Position numbers and translations under genes: made by a program. From the NCBI RefSeq assembly GCF_008831075.1, contig NZ_WBJX01000001.1, positions 816,515 through 880,514 on the forward strand: a stretch of DNA of 64,000 nt, in the 5' to 3' direction. The stretch's first letter is position 1, and each line of letters opens with the position of its first letter. Below the pieces are notes generated by a model. The model saw nothing but the letters and a program-made list of their open reading frames with translations, ran no database searches and was not told where the DNA came from. Positions 16,647-25,791 of the stretch are shown here, one piece after another. The DNA comes from Pseudoclavibacter terrae. Its GTDB lineage: Bacteria; Actinomycetota; Actinomycetes; Actinomycetales; Microbacteriaceae.

Positions 16647-16679
16647 GGGACCAAGTCTAGGAGTGACTAGCCTGGTGCC

Positions 16680-18443
16680 ATGACTGACGCCGATGCCCGT
16701 ATCGAAGCCGCACGCAGAGCGCTCGAGGAAGCCACGGCCGCCCTCGCGGCCGCCGAGGCAGAGGCCGAGGCCTCCGCGGCCACCGAGCCCGAACCCGCCT
16801 CCGAACCCGCCACCGAACCCGCCACCGCGGCGAGCGCATCCGGTCCGCTGGACGAGCAGCAGCTCGAGGCCGTGCGTGCCGGGTACGCGTTCGAGGCGGC
16901 GGCCCTCGAGATCGGCGCCATCGTGAACGGCGAGGCCGTCCCAGGGGTGCCCGTGCGCATCCCGCTTGCGATGACGAATCGACACGGGCTCGTCGCTGGG
17001 GCCACAGGCACCGGCAAGACCAAGACCCTGCAGGTCCTCGCAGAACAGCTCTCGGCGGCGGGGGTCCCCGTGTTCGCGGCCGACATCAAGGGAGACCTGT
17101 CCGGCATCGCCACCCCGGGCGAGCCGAACGACAAGCTGCTCGCGCGCACGCGGGGCATCGGCCAGGACTGGGTGCCCGCAGCCGCGCCGACCGAGGTGTT
17201 CTCCCTCGGCGGGCGCGGCCTCGGCGTTCCCATCCGCGCGACCGTGTCGAGCTTCGGACCGCTCATGCTCTCCAAGGTGCTCGGCCTCAACAAGACGCAG
17301 GAGTCGAGCCTCGGCCTGGTCTTCCACTTCGCGGACGAGCACGGGCTCGCACTCGTCGACCTGTCGGACCTGCGCACCGTGCTCCAGTACCTCACGAGCG
17401 CCGAGGGCAAAACCGAGCTCGAGGGGATCGGCGGCCTCTCGAAGCAGACCGCAGGCGTGATCCTGCGGGAACTCGTGAACTTCTCCGAGCAGGGCGCAGA
17501 CATCTTCTTCGGCGAGACCGAGATCGACACCCGTGAGTTCCTGCGTGTGACGGACGACGGGCGCGGGGTCGTCAGCCTGCTCGAGCTGCCCGGCGTGGCC
17601 AGCAACCCGGCGCTCTTCTCGACGTTCCTCATGTGGCTCCTCGCGGACCTGTTCAACGAGCTCCCCGAGGTCGGCGACCTCGACAAGCCGAAGCTCGTGT
17701 TCTTCTTCGACGAGGCGCACCTGCTCTTCTCTGGAGCGTCGAAGGCGTTCATCGAGCAGATCACGCAGACCGTTCGGCTGATCCGTTCCAAGGGCGTCGG
17801 CATCTTCTTCGTCACGCAGACGCCCAAGGACGTGCCGGATGACGTGCTCGCCCAGCTCGGCTCGCGCATCCAGCACCAGCTGCGCGCGCACACGCCGGAC
17901 GATGCGACCGCCCTGCGGCAGACGGTGCGCACGTACCCCAGGAGCGGGTACGACCTCGAAGCGGTGCTCACGCAGCTCGCCACCGGTGAGGCGATCGTCA
18001 CGGTCATGAACGAGAAGGGCGCGCCCTCGCCGGTCGCCTGGACTCGGCTGCGGGCCCCGCAGGCCTCCATGTCGCCGACCCCGGACGAGGGCCTCCGCCA
18101 GCTGGTCGCCTCGTCGTCCCTGTACCCGCGGTATTCGCCGGTACTCGACCCGCAGTCGGCGCACGAGGTGCTCACGGCGAAGATGAACGCCGCGGCAGAA
18201 CGGGAGCGCGCGGAAGCTGCGGCCGCCGAGGCTGAGAAGCAGGCGGCGAAGGATGCGAAGGAGCGGGAGCGCGCAGAGAAGGCCGCGCGCTCGCGCACGC
18301 AGACCCGGACCACCACCAGGGCGAGGCCGGACACGGGCGGCGGGAATGTCGTGAGCGATATCCTCGGCTCCCGCACCGGCCAGACGATCGTGCGCGAGGT
18401 CGTGCGCGGCGTGTTCGGCACGCTCTTCAAGAAGCGCCGCTGA
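16680..18443 (+). CDS. HerA-like helicase, DUF853 family
   Basis: 587 residues. An Ala/Glu/Pro-rich N-terminus (to about 60) precedes the P-loop G-A-T-G-T-G-K-T (about 104-111) and Walker B F-F-F-D-E-A-H-L-L-F (about 342-351), with Q-T-P-K-D-V-P and R-I-Q-H-Q-L-R-A in the C-terminal motor half. It matches the DUF853 family (E. coli YjgR-like), HerA/FtsK-fold ATPases of unclear role. The end is Ala/Glu/Lys/Arg-rich and likely coiled. TAGCCT ends 6 nt before the ATG. Divergent from the SRPBCC gene. Confidence 0.92.
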   Translation: MTDADARIEAARRALEEATAALAAAEAEAEASAATEPEPASEPATEPATAASASGPLDEQQLEAVRAGYAFEAAALEIGAIVNGEAVPGVPVRIPLAMTNRHGLVAGATGTGKTKTLQVLAEQLSAAGVPVFAADIKGDLSGIATPGEPNDKLLARTRGIGQDWVPAAAPTEVFSLGGRGLGVPIRATVSSFGPLMLSKVLGLNKTQESSLGLVFHFADEHGLALVDLSDLRTVLQYLTSAEGKTELEGIGGLSKQTAGVILRELVNFSEQGADIFFGETEIDTREFLRVTDDGRGVVSLLELPGVASNPALFSTFLMWLLADLFNELPEVGDLDKPKLVFFFDEAHLLFSGASKAFIEQITQTVRLIRSKGVGIFFVTQTPKDVPDDVLAQLGSRIQHQLRAHTPDDATALRQTVRTYPRSGYDLEAVLTQLATGEAIVTVMNEKGAPSPVAWTRLRAPQASMSPTPDEGLRQLVASSSLYPRYSPVLDPQSAHEVLTAKMNAAAERERAEAAAAEAEKQAAKDAKERERAEKAARSRTQTRTTTRARPDTGGGNVVSDILGSRTGQTIVREVVRGVFGTLFKKRR

Positions 18444-18470
18444 CCGGCCGAGCGCGCACCGGCCGAGCAC

Positions 18471-18517
18471 GACGGAGGCGGGTGGCGGATCTCCTCGATC
18501 CGCCACCCGCCTCCGTC
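18471..18517. terminator. Bidirectional hairpin terminator
   Basis: Perfect 20-bp inverted repeat (GACGGAGGCGGGTGGCGGAT with complement, loop CTCCTCG) between the convergent HerA-like and AIM24 genes. No long T-tract on either strand. Confidence 0.75.
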
Positions 18518-18607
18518 ATGCTGCCGCGTCGTTCAGCTCAGTGCGCTCGAACCGACGTCGACGACGAACTCGGTGCCGCCCTTCAGCGCCGAACCGGCCC
18601 GGTCTCC

Positions 18608-19282
18608 TCAGGCGGTGGCGACGATCGGCATGCCCTCGCTCGGCTGCACGACCACGAACCCGGGTCCGTGGAATGCCAGCTGGAACGACTCGCCGGAGCC
18701 GCGGCCGATGAGCGAGCCCATCTTGAAGTCGTTCTTGATGGTCGGCTGCAGGTTCTGCGACCAGCAGATCGCCGCCTGCGGGTCGACGAAGGTGGGCTGC
18801 ACGGAGCAGTCGAGCACCATGGGGGGTCCGTCGCTCGAGACGGCGACGGTGCCGTGCCCGCCGACCTCGAGGTTGAAGAGGCCGCCCGTCATCATGCCCG
18901 CATTCGCGAGCATCTTGATGTCCCACTGCAGGTTCGCGTCGAACGCGAGCAGGTTGGCCGTGTTGATGGTGATGCCCTCGCCCTCGAGCGTGAGCGTGAA
19001 GACGTCGGCGCCCTGGCGGGCGAAGAAGACCTCGCCCTGACCCCCGACGCGCATGAGCGAGCCGCCTTCGCCCGAGACCATCTTCTTCATGAACTTGCCG
19101 AGGCCGCCGGAGCCCTCGTGCTTGAAGTCGAACTGACCCTGGTAGGCGACCATCGCGCCCTTGGCCGCGAGGACCTCGGGGCCGAAGCCGACGCGCAGCA
19201 TCTTCTTTGACTGCAGCACCCAACGCTCGGTGCTCTGGCTCTCCCGGTTCGCTTCCGCGAATAGCTCGCTGCGCATGCTCAT
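18608..19282 (-). CDS. AIM24 family protein
   Basis: 224 residues of beta-rich sequence matching the AIM24/TerB-associated family: M-V-A-Y-Q-G-Q-F-D-F near 42-51, Gly-rich turns, then G-P-G-F-V-V-V-Q-P-S at the end. Proteins of this family are cytoplasmic and of unclear function; the yeast member affects mitochondrial membranes. ATG 19282 has an AAGGAGA site. The following 180 bp (to 19461) contain no convincing gene. Confidence 0.85.
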   Translation of the reverse strand: MSMRSELFAEANRESQSTERWVLQSKKMLRVGFGPEVLAAKGAMVAYQGQFDFKHEGSGGLGKFMKKMVSGEGGSLMRVGGQGEVFFARQGADVFTLTLEGEGITINTANLLAFDANLQWDIKMLANAGMMTGGLFNLEVGGHGTVAVSSDGPPMVLDCSVQPTFVDPQAAICWSQNLQPTIKNDFKMGSLIGRGSGESFQLAFHGPGFVVVQPSEGMPIVATA

Positions 19283-19461
19283 TCTCCTTGTCGTCTGCTT
19301 CCCTGAAGCACGATGCCTGCAATCGCGGGGCTGAGGGCCTCGCTGTTCGGAATCATATTGCCGTTCGCTTGCGGGGCGCATGGGGAGTGCTCCCCATGCG
19401 CCCCTGGCTTCACTCAGGCTGGTGCGGTACCCAGAGCCGTGAACTGCGGCGGGTGGTCGCT

Positions 19462-20649
19462 CTAGCTCAGCGCGATCTCGTTCGGCACTCCGGGGAGCGT
19501 CTCAGAGGTGGTGATCTCCTCGGTCTCGAGGTCGACCGCGTGGATGGTGCTCGTGGCCGGGTCGGTGACGTACGCGATGCCGTCCTGCACCTTCAGCGCG
19601 GGGTGAGCGTCCTGCCACTCGGCCGGCCCCTCCCACGCGTCGATGACCGGGATCGAGGTGATGAGCGAGCCGTCCGCCTCAGCGAAGAGGTGCAGCGAGC
19701 CGTCGGAGCCGAGGACGATCGCCTCGTTGTCCGAGCCGCGACCGAGGTCGCGGAAGGTGTAGCCGACCCCCTCGGGCAGATCGTGCACGGAGATGGCGCC
19801 GGCCGCCGTGTCGACGAGGCTGAAGGCCTGGAGCAGGTAGCCCTCGGCGTCCGGATCCGACTTGTAGTCGCCGAGCGCGATGGCCGATTCCTCGGTCGTG
19901 AACATGTTGCCGATTCGGCCGAAGTCGTCCGGCGACGAGAGCTTGGTGATCTCGCCGTTCGCGTAGGCCAGCGCACCGTTCTCGCAGCCCACGATGACGA
20001 CCTCATCCTTCACTGTGCCCTCGCCGTGCACGCCGGGGCAGTCGGTCGAGCGGGCGAGCTCGTTGCCGTCGGCGTCGGTCGCGACGATGCCGGTGCGGTC
20101 GCTGAGCGTCGTGACGAAGGTGCCGTCGGAGAGCTCGATCGAGACGCCGTGGTGTGCGGCGTCGCTCGCGACCGTCGTGGTCTCGGGCAGTGTCGTGTTG
20201 TCGGCGAGGAGCGCATCCGTGTCGAAGATGACGGAGTCGCCAGTGCCGTCGAAGAACAGCACGGTCTTGCCGGCGTGCGGCACGGCGTGGCCGGCCTTGG
20301 AGCCTTCGAACGTCAGGCCGGTGAGGGCCGGTTCCCGGGTGTCGAGCACCTGGAATCCGGTCTCCGTCGTCACCAGCACGTTCTGGCCGTCGCCGACGGG
20401 GTTGACGCGAGTGAATCCGTCGATGGGGACGTCGCCGACCACCTCGAGGGTGGCGGCGTCGAGAACGACGAGCCCGCCGTCGTAGGTGAGCGTGACCGTC
20501 TCCGATGCTGGAGCGGAGGCGGACCCGGGGGTTGCCGCCGCTTCGCTGGGGGCGGCCGGGGTGGTCTGCGCGCAGCCTGTCAGGGCGAGGATGCCAAGTG
20601 CGGAGACGGCGATGGCGCCGCGCGTCTTCGATGGTGATGCGATGGTCAT
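19462..20649 (-). CDS. aztD: AztD-like zinc metallochaperone lipoprotein
   Basis: 395 residues. Signal peptide ends in the lipobox L-A-L-T-G-C. The rest is a beta-propeller-like chain with His-rich turns (H-A-V-P-H-A-G, A-A-H-H-G-V, C-P-G-V-H-G-E-G). It matches AztD, a periplasmic/extracytoplasmic zinc chaperone that hands zinc to the binding protein AztC. It lies downstream of the zinc-binding protein gene on the same strand, as expected for aztABCD. The ATG follows a plausible ribosome-binding site (GAAAGGTCTCC). A second AztD-like gene lies two genes upstream. Confidence 0.85.
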   Translation of the reverse strand: MTIASPSKTRGAIAVSALGILALTGCAQTTPAAPSEAAATPGSASAPASETVTLTYDGGLVVLDAATLEVVGDVPIDGFTRVNPVGDGQNVLVTTETGFQVLDTREPALTGLTFEGSKAGHAVPHAGKTVLFFDGTGDSVIFDTDALLADNTTLPETTTVASDAAHHGVSIELSDGTFVTTLSDRTGIVATDADGNELARSTDCPGVHGEGTVKDEVVIVGCENGALAYANGEITKLSSPDDFGRIGNMFTTEESAIALGDYKSDPDAEGYLLQAFSLVDTAAGAISVHDLPEGVGYTFRDLGRGSDNEAIVLGSDGSLHLFAEADGSLITSIPVIDAWEGPAEWQDAHPALKVQDGIAYVTDPATSTIHAVDLETEEITTSETLPGVPNEIALS

Positions 20650-20714
20650 GGAGACCTTTCTGTGTGCGGACTTGCTTCTGGGATGGGGGATCGTGGTCGG
20701 GGCCGGTCGGAGAG

Positions 20715-21656
20715 TCAGGGTGCGAGGCCCGAGGTGATGCGCTCCGTGTTGGCGCGCATCATCTCGAGGTAGGTCTCGGCGCCGCCGCCGGCTGGCGTGA
20801 GCGATTCGGTGAACAGCGGCTCGACGCGCACGTCGATGCCCGCCTCGTTCGCGAGGGCGCGGGCGAGGTCGTCCGGGCTCGATGCATCGGCGAAGATCGT
20901 GGAGACGCCGGCGGTCGTGATGTCCGCGCTGAGCTCGGCGAAGTCGGCGGCGCTCGGCGCTGCCAGCGTCGTCCCGCCGGGGATGACGGTGCCGACGACG
21001 GTGAAGCCGAATCGGTCTGCCAGGTAGCCGAACACGTGGTGGTTGGTGACGAGGCTCTTGGATGCGCTCGGGATGGTGTCGAACTGGTCCTGCATCCACG
21101 CGTCGAGCTCGTCGAGCTGACCGGCGTAGTCGGCGACAGAGGCGTCGAGCGCCGCCCGGTCGAGGCCGGCGACGTCGGTCGCGAGCTGGCTGCTCAGGGC
21201 GTCGACGACCGCCGACATCCTGGCGGGGTCGGTCCAGAAGTGGGGGTCGTCCATCCCTTCCGCGTCCCCTTCCGTGTAGGCGAGTGGCTCGAAGGCGTCG
21301 CTCGCGACGAAGTGGGGGATGCCTGCGGCGTCGACCTGCGTGAGGTGCTGCGCGACTCCCTCCTCCAGGCCGAGCCCGTTGGAGACGACGAAGTCGGCGT
21401 TCTCGATGGATGCGGCCTCCTGCGCGGAGAGGCTGAAGGAGTGCGGGTCGGCGCCGGGTTTCATGAGGGTCGTGACGGTTGCCTGGTCGCCGACGAGCTC
21501 GGTGACGACGTCGCCGAGGATGTTCGTGGTCACGACGATCTCGGGCCGGCCGTCGGTTCCCGTCGCGCTGCAGGACGCGAGACTCGCCGTGATGGTCACG
21601 GCGGCGAACGCGGCGGCGATCGTGCGGACGGCCGGGAGCTGGACGCGGTTGCTCAT
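20715..21656 (-). CDS. aztC: Zinc ABC transporter substrate-binding protein
   Basis: 313 residues, cluster A-I (ZnuA/AztC) binding protein with a lipobox-like L-A-S-C near residue 29. Zinc ligands are visible: His in G-A-D-P-H-S-F, His in D-D-P-H-F-W, His in T-N-H-H-V-F-G-Y, and Asp in I-F-A-D-A-S-S. It lacks the long His-rich loop of ZnuA, as AztC does. Its gene starts 2 bp after the second AztD-like gene ends, implying one operon with the permease. Confidence 0.92.
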   Translation of the reverse strand: MSNRVQLPAVRTIAAAFAAVTITASLASCSATGTDGRPEIVVTTNILGDVVTELVGDQATVTTLMKPGADPHSFSLSAQEAASIENADFVVSNGLGLEEGVAQHLTQVDAAGIPHFVASDAFEPLAYTEGDAEGMDDPHFWTDPARMSAVVDALSSQLATDVAGLDRAALDASVADYAGQLDELDAWMQDQFDTIPSASKSLVTNHHVFGYLADRFGFTVVGTVIPGGTTLAAPSAADFAELSADITTAGVSTIFADASSPDDLARALANEAGIDVRVEPLFTESLTPAGGGAETYLEMMRANTERITSGLAP

Positions 21657-21658
21657 GG

Positions 21659-22933
21659 TCAGTTCCCCGTCTCGAACGCGAAGGCCGGGGCGGACGGGAG
21701 GTCGAGGGTGCGGGCGATGCGGGCGCCGTCCTTGTAGTCGATCTCGTGCACATCGGCGGAGGCCGGTGTGCTCAGGTAGGCGCGGCTCGTGTCGACGGAG
21801 AGGTGGATGCTCATCGCGGAGTCCGGGGTGCCGATGAGCCCGGCCTGCGTGCCGGTCACCTCGCCGGTCGCTCCGTCGATGACCAGCAGCGTGCCTTGGT
21901 GGTCGACGGCGACGACGCGGCTGCTGTCGTCGGCGACTGCCACGGCGGTGAGGATCGGGGTCGCGGTTGGGATGAAGCTCAGCTCCTGCGTTCTGGAGGA
22001 GGCGAGCCAGATGCCTGCGTCCCCGGCGGGGCCTGCGACGGCGGGCCGGTGCGGGCGGTTGTCGAGGGAGCTCGCCGGGCCGACGGGTGCTGCGCCCTGG
22101 CCTGCCGTCGCACCGGCATCCGGATAGGCGACCTTGGTGAGGGCGGGGGCCGCCGACGTGGCGCCTGCCTCCGCGGCCTGTGCGAACACGAGGCCGTCAG
22201 AGCACGAGAAGGTCGCGCCGAGGCTCGTCTGCTGGACGTCGCCCAGGCCGGGGCACTCGACGCCGACGCCCAGGTCCTGGCCGTCGAGCGAGTATGCGCT
22301 CAGCGTCGGCGTTCCGCCTGGCGACTCGACGCTGCTGGCGACGACCGCATCGCCGACCGGAGCTGCGGCTCCGACGTGGGCGGTGGACTCGACCCGAGCG
22401 AGCTCGACCACCTCACCCTGCCCCAGTGCGTGACGGTCGAGGATGACGGTTGTCCCGGAGTCCTGGAAGCTGAGGGCGGCGACAGCCTCGTCCGAGGAGA
22501 CGCGGGCGGGTCCTGCCTCCGCGAGCTCACCTGTGACCCCCGGCGCCGTGCGGTAGTAGTGCACGTGGTCGCCGTGCGGCACCGTCCACACGCCCGTGTC
22601 GATCACCTGCGTGATGCCGTCGCCGTCGGCTCCGGACCCCGTGAAGACGAATCGCCCGTCGCTCACCGCCCAGGCGGGTTCCGCGACGGAGTCGAGCGTG
22701 GTGGTCTCACCCGTGAGGAGGTTGAGCACGTTCACGGAGCCGTCCGCTCCGATGCTCGCGATGCTCGACTGGGCTTCCGTGAGCTCCTCGGCGCCGGCGA
22801 CGAAGCCGTGTGGCTGTTCTTCGGGCGCCTGGCTTTCTGTGGACGCCGCGGTCCCCTCGACGGGGGAGGCGCACCCGGCGAGGGTGAGCATCCCGACCGC
22901 CGCCAGGGCGGCGACGACGGGGCGTCGACGCAT
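21659..22933 (-). CDS. Second AztD-like lipoprotein in the zinc cluster
   Basis: 424 residues with signal peptide and lipobox L-T-L-A-G-C (about 17-22). It is a beta-propeller-like protein with the metal-candidate motif V-P-H-G-D-H-V-H-Y-Y and quinoprotein-style repeats (V-V-A-V-D-H-Q-G-T-L-L-V-I-D). It is related in plan to the AztD gene at 19.5 kb but clearly diverged. It sits between permease and binding-protein genes with gaps of 23 and 2 bp. The role is presumably zinc chaperoning at the cell surface. The start is ATG 22933 although the ribosome-binding site is weak. Confidence 0.8.
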   Translation of the reverse strand: MRRRPVVAALAAVGMLTLAGCASPVEGTAASTESQAPEEQPHGFVAGAEELTEAQSSIASIGADGSVNVLNLLTGETTTLDSVAEPAWAVSDGRFVFTGSGADGDGITQVIDTGVWTVPHGDHVHYYRTAPGVTGELAEAGPARVSSDEAVAALSFQDSGTTVILDRHALGQGEVVELARVESTAHVGAAAPVGDAVVASSVESPGGTPTLSAYSLDGQDLGVGVECPGLGDVQQTSLGATFSCSDGLVFAQAAEAGATSAAPALTKVAYPDAGATAGQGAAPVGPASSLDNRPHRPAVAGPAGDAGIWLASSRTQELSFIPTATPILTAVAVADDSSRVVAVDHQGTLLVIDGATGEVTGTQAGLIGTPDSAMSIHLSVDTSRAYLSTPASADVHEIDYKDGARIARTLDLPSAPAFAFETGN

Positions 22934-22956
22934 GGATCCGGAGAGAAGGGGGAGGG

Positions 22957-23862
22957 CTACGCGTGTGCGGGGCAAGATGTGACGCTTTCTGCTGGAGCGG
23001 TGGATGCGGAGGACGTGCGGGCGCGCGCGCCACGGAGCCGGGCCGGGTGCACGAGTGCGGCCACGGCGACGGACAGCACGGCGGCAAGCGCGATGGCGGG
23101 GCCCGCGGCGATCGAGAGGTGCCAGGAGGCGTAGAGGCCGACGACCACAGCGGCGACGCCGATGGCGCTGCCGAAGGCCATGATGCCGACGACGCTCTTG
23201 CGTGTGAGGGATGCGGCGGCGGGGGGAGCCAGGAGGAGCGCGGTGACGAGCAGGGTGCCGACGGCCTGGTACGACGCGATCACGGCGAGCGCGACGAGTC
23301 CGATGAGGGCGAGGCTCGCGCGCTCCGGTCGCAGGCCGAGGGTGTGGGCCTTGCGCTCGTCGAAGGCGAGGGCCGTGAAGCCGCGGTGGAAGAACGCGAG
23401 TCCGGCGATCGCGAGCACGAGCGCTGCGCCGATGAGCAGGAGTTCTGCCGGGCCGATGGCCAGCACGTCGCCGAAGAGCATGGCCGTGACGTCGACCGCG
23501 AAGCTCCCCGATCTGGAGACGATCGCGATGCCGAGCGCGAGCATCCCGACGAAGAGGATGCCGATGGCGGTGTCGTTGGAGAGGCGGGTGCGCTTCGTGA
23601 GGGTGCGCACGCCGACGGCCATGACGGCGGCAGAGGCGGCGGCGCCGGCGACGGGCGGGAAGCCGAGGAGCACCGAGAGCGCGACTCCGGGCAGGATGCC
23701 GTGGGCAAGCGCCTCGCCGAGGAAGGCCATACCGCGGAGCACGACCCAGGTGCCGACGCAGGCGCACAGGACGGCGGCGAGGGAGCCGCCGATGAGGGCT
23801 CTGGCGAAGAAGCTCGCTTCGAGGGGATCGGTGAGGAAGGGCACGAGGAAGGACCGTAGCAT
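22957..23862 (-). CDS. aztB: Zinc ABC transporter permease
   Basis: 301 residues with eight or nine hydrophobic segments; ZnuB/AztB (ABC-3) family. Signature G-T-W-V-V-L-R-G-M-A-F-L-G-E-A-L-A-H-G-I-L-P-G is at about 40-62. It forms the membrane channel for zinc with AztA. ATG 23862 is taken; an in-frame ATG at 23880 is possible. The Zur-like palindrome covers the sequence just upstream of, and touching, the start codon. Confidence 0.92.
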   Translation of the reverse strand: MLRSFLVPFLTDPLEASFFARALIGGSLAAVLCACVGTWVVLRGMAFLGEALAHGILPGVALSVLLGFPPVAGAAASAAVMAVGVRTLTKRTRLSNDTAIGILFVGMLALGIAIVSRSGSFAVDVTAMLFGDVLAIGPAELLLIGAALVLAIAGLAFFHRGFTALAFDERKAHTLGLRPERASLALIGLVALAVIASYQAVGTLLVTALLLAPPAAASLTRKSVVGIMAFGSAIGVAAVVVGLYASWHLSIAAGPAIALAAVLSVAVAALVHPARLRGARARTSSASTAPAESVTSCPAHA

Positions 23863-23882
23863 AATGAAAACGCTTCTCATTA
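23862..23882. promoter_or_regulatory. Zur-like operator in divergent aztB-aztA promoter
   Basis: Palindrome TAATGAAAA-CGC-TTCTCATTA; the arms match at 8 of 9 positions. It resembles known actinobacterial Zur boxes (AATGA...TCATT core). For aztA, TAGGGT (23887-23892) ends 6 nt before ATG 23899, giving a leaderless promoter whose -35 falls inside the palindrome, so a bound repressor would block both directions. Confidence 0.75.
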
Positions 23883-23898
23883 CCGATAGGGTTCGAGC

Positions 23899-24621
23899 AT
23901 GGCCCCCCTCACCACACTCGCGAACGCAACCGTCCGCTACGACTCCCACGAGGCGCTCGCGGGAGTCTCGCTCGAGATCGCCCGCGCCGCGATCACGGTC
24001 GTCGTCGGGCACAACGGCTCAGGCAAGAGCACGCTGCTCGGCATCCTCGCCGGGACCACGCCGCTCACCTCCGGGTCACTCGAGTGGCACGACTTCGACG
24101 CATCCCCTGGACGCATCGCCTACGTGCCGCAGCACGCCCGACTCCCAGAGGCCTTCCCGATGACCGTCGGGGCAGCGGTCGCGATGGGCAGGTGGGCCGA
24201 ACGAGCCCGAACCGGCATCCGCCTGCGCCCTCGAACGCGAGCGCATGGGCGCCGGAGCTCCGACGCCGAGCACGTGCACGAGGCCATCGAGCAACTCGGC
24301 CTCGGCCCTCTGCGCGGACGACTCCTCGGCGAGCTCTCCGGCGGCCAACGACAGCGCACGCTCATCGCGCAGGGCATCGCACAGGACACCGAGCTGCTCC
24401 TGCTCGACGAGCCGACGGCCGGCGTCGACGCCGAATCGAGCGAGCGCATCGCATCCTGCCTCGCCGCGCTCGCCGCACGCGGCACGACCATCGTCGTCGC
24501 GAGTCACGACGCCGAGGAGATCTCGGCGGCAGACGCCATCATCACGCTCAGGGACGGTCGGAGGACGGACGAAGAACTCACACCGTCGGTGGGCCAGCGG
24601 CGCACTTCGTCACTAGGATGA
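23899..24621 (+). CDS. aztA: Zinc ABC transporter ATP-binding protein
   Basis: 240 residues, complete ABC ATPase: Walker A G-H-N-G-S-G-K-S-T (36-44), Q-loop V-P-Q-H, signature L-S-G-G-Q-R-Q-R, Walker B L-L-L-L-D-E-P-T, and the switch His in A-S-H-D. It powers the AztB permease. It is transcribed divergently from the rest of the cluster under the shared Zur-like site, probably as a leaderless mRNA. Confidence 0.93.
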   Translation: MAPLTTLANATVRYDSHEALAGVSLEIARAAITVVVGHNGSGKSTLLGILAGTTPLTSGSLEWHDFDASPGRIAYVPQHARLPEAFPMTVGAAVAMGRWAERARTGIRLRPRTRAHGRRSSDAEHVHEAIEQLGLGPLRGRLLGELSGGQRQRTLIAQGIAQDTELLLLDEPTAGVDAESSERIASCLAALAARGTTIVVASHDAEEISAADAIITLRDGRRTDEELTPSVGQRRTSSLG

Positions 24622-24694
24622 CGGCAACCCCTCGCTCTCCGGACGAGGGGAGTCGACGCCGCGCGCGGCGCATCCCCCGCTAAAGGAGTCCGCA

Positions 24695-25279
24695 GTGAGC
24701 CAGTCCACCCCCATCGCGCGTTTCAACCTCAACCCGACGCTCCTGAGCCCGAAGCAGGTGACGACGCTGCGCTGGATCTTCGGCGTCGGCGGAGCCGTCG
24801 CACTCGTCCTCGGCATCGTCGCGTTGGCCTTCCCAGAGAAGGCGCTCACCGCCATCGCGTGGGTCTTCGGCATCTTCTTCGTGTTCACCGGAGTGCTGCG
24901 CCTCGTGCGCGCCATCGTCTCCAAGGGGCTCCCCACCGGGTGGCGCGTCTTCAACGCAGTGGTGGGCCTGCTGCTGATCGCCGGTGGAGTCGTCGCGCTC
25001 GTGCAGCCCGCGGCGCTCATCGACGCGCTCGGCATCCTCATCGCCATCACCTGGATCATCGAGGGCATCGCATCCCTCGCGGATGCGTCCCCCGACCAGT
25101 CGCGCTGGTTCGCGATCATCTCGGGCGTGCTCAGCATCGTCGCCGGCCTGCTGATCCTGCTGTGGCCAGCTGGGATCGTCGTCGTGATGCTGTGGATCGT
25201 CGCGTTCATCCTCATCATCGGCGGCGTCACGCAGCTCGTGATGGCCTTCCGGTTCGGCAAGACCGCCAGGAAGGCGTGA
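24695..25279 (+). CDS. HdeD-family (DUF308) membrane protein
   Basis: 194 residues with six predicted membrane helices in three pairs and the DUF308 pattern (I-A-W-V-F-G-I-F-F-V-F-T-G, I-T-W-I-I-E-G-I, I-V-A-F-I-L-I-I-G-G). HdeD in E. coli is linked to acid resistance; the role in actinobacteria is unclear. GTG 24695 has an AAAGGAG site. It is followed 5 bp later by the DoxX-like gene. Confidence 0.88.
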   Translation: MSQSTPIARFNLNPTLLSPKQVTTLRWIFGVGGAVALVLGIVALAFPEKALTAIAWVFGIFFVFTGVLRLVRAIVSKGLPTGWRVFNAVVGLLLIAGGVVALVQPAALIDALGILIAITWIIEGIASLADASPDQSRWFAIISGVLSIVAGLLILLWPAGIVVVMLWIVAFILIIGGVTQLVMAFRFGKTARKA

Positions 25280-25284
25280 CGATC

Positions 25285-25740
25285 ATGGCGATCAAGAGCT
25301 CGGACATCCGCCTCGCCGACGAGGCACCCACCTCACGGCTTCGGACCGTCAAGCGCGTGCTCCTCGGCGGCTTCCTCGTCTTCGCGGGGGTCACGCACCT
25401 GACCGTCGCGCGCGAGGAGTTCACGGCTCAGGTGCCGAAGTCCGTCACCAGATACGCCCCCGTGACGGCCGACCAGGTGGTGCTCGCCTCCGGGGCCGCC
25501 GAGATCGCGCTTGGCCTATCGCTGCTCTTCGCCCGTCGAGCCCAGCGGCCGACCGTCGGCTGGGTTGCCGCGGCGTTCTTCGCGGCTGTGTTTCCCGGGA
25601 ACCTCGCGCAGTTCGTGCACCGCCGGGACGCGTTCGGCCTCGACACCGACAAGAAGCGCTTCCTTCGCCTCTTCTTCCAGCCAGTGCTCATCGCCTGGTC
25701 GCTGTACTCGGCCGGGGCCTGGCGCCGCCGCGTCAGGTAG
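25285..25740 (+). CDS. DoxX-like membrane protein
   Basis: 151 residues with four predicted membrane spans. F-A-G-V-T-H-L-T-V-A-R-E-E-F near 30-43 and N-L-A-Q-F-V-H-R-R-D near 110-119 resemble DoxX/MauE-type proteins (H-x5-R-x2-F). ATG 25285 fits AGGAAGG at 25268-25274; a GTG overlapping the previous stop codon would be too close to that site. Probably co-transcribed with the HdeD-like gene. Confidence 0.78.
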   Translation: MAIKSSDIRLADEAPTSRLRTVKRVLLGGFLVFAGVTHLTVAREEFTAQVPKSVTRYAPVTADQVVLASGAAEIALGLSLLFARRAQRPTVGWVAAAFFAAVFPGNLAQFVHRRDAFGLDTDKKRFLRLFFQPVLIAWSLYSAGAWRRRVR

Positions 25741-25791
25741 GAGGGCAGGCGCGCGCGAGCCGCTGCCCGTCTCGCCCCACCCGCCAGCAGA

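Noticed and set aside
16647-18506. Upstream extension of the SRPBCC frame on the minus strand
   Set aside because: It runs antisense through the HerA-like ATPase and encodes Arg/Glu-rich sequence without a domain; a leaderless promoter marks the real start at 16646.
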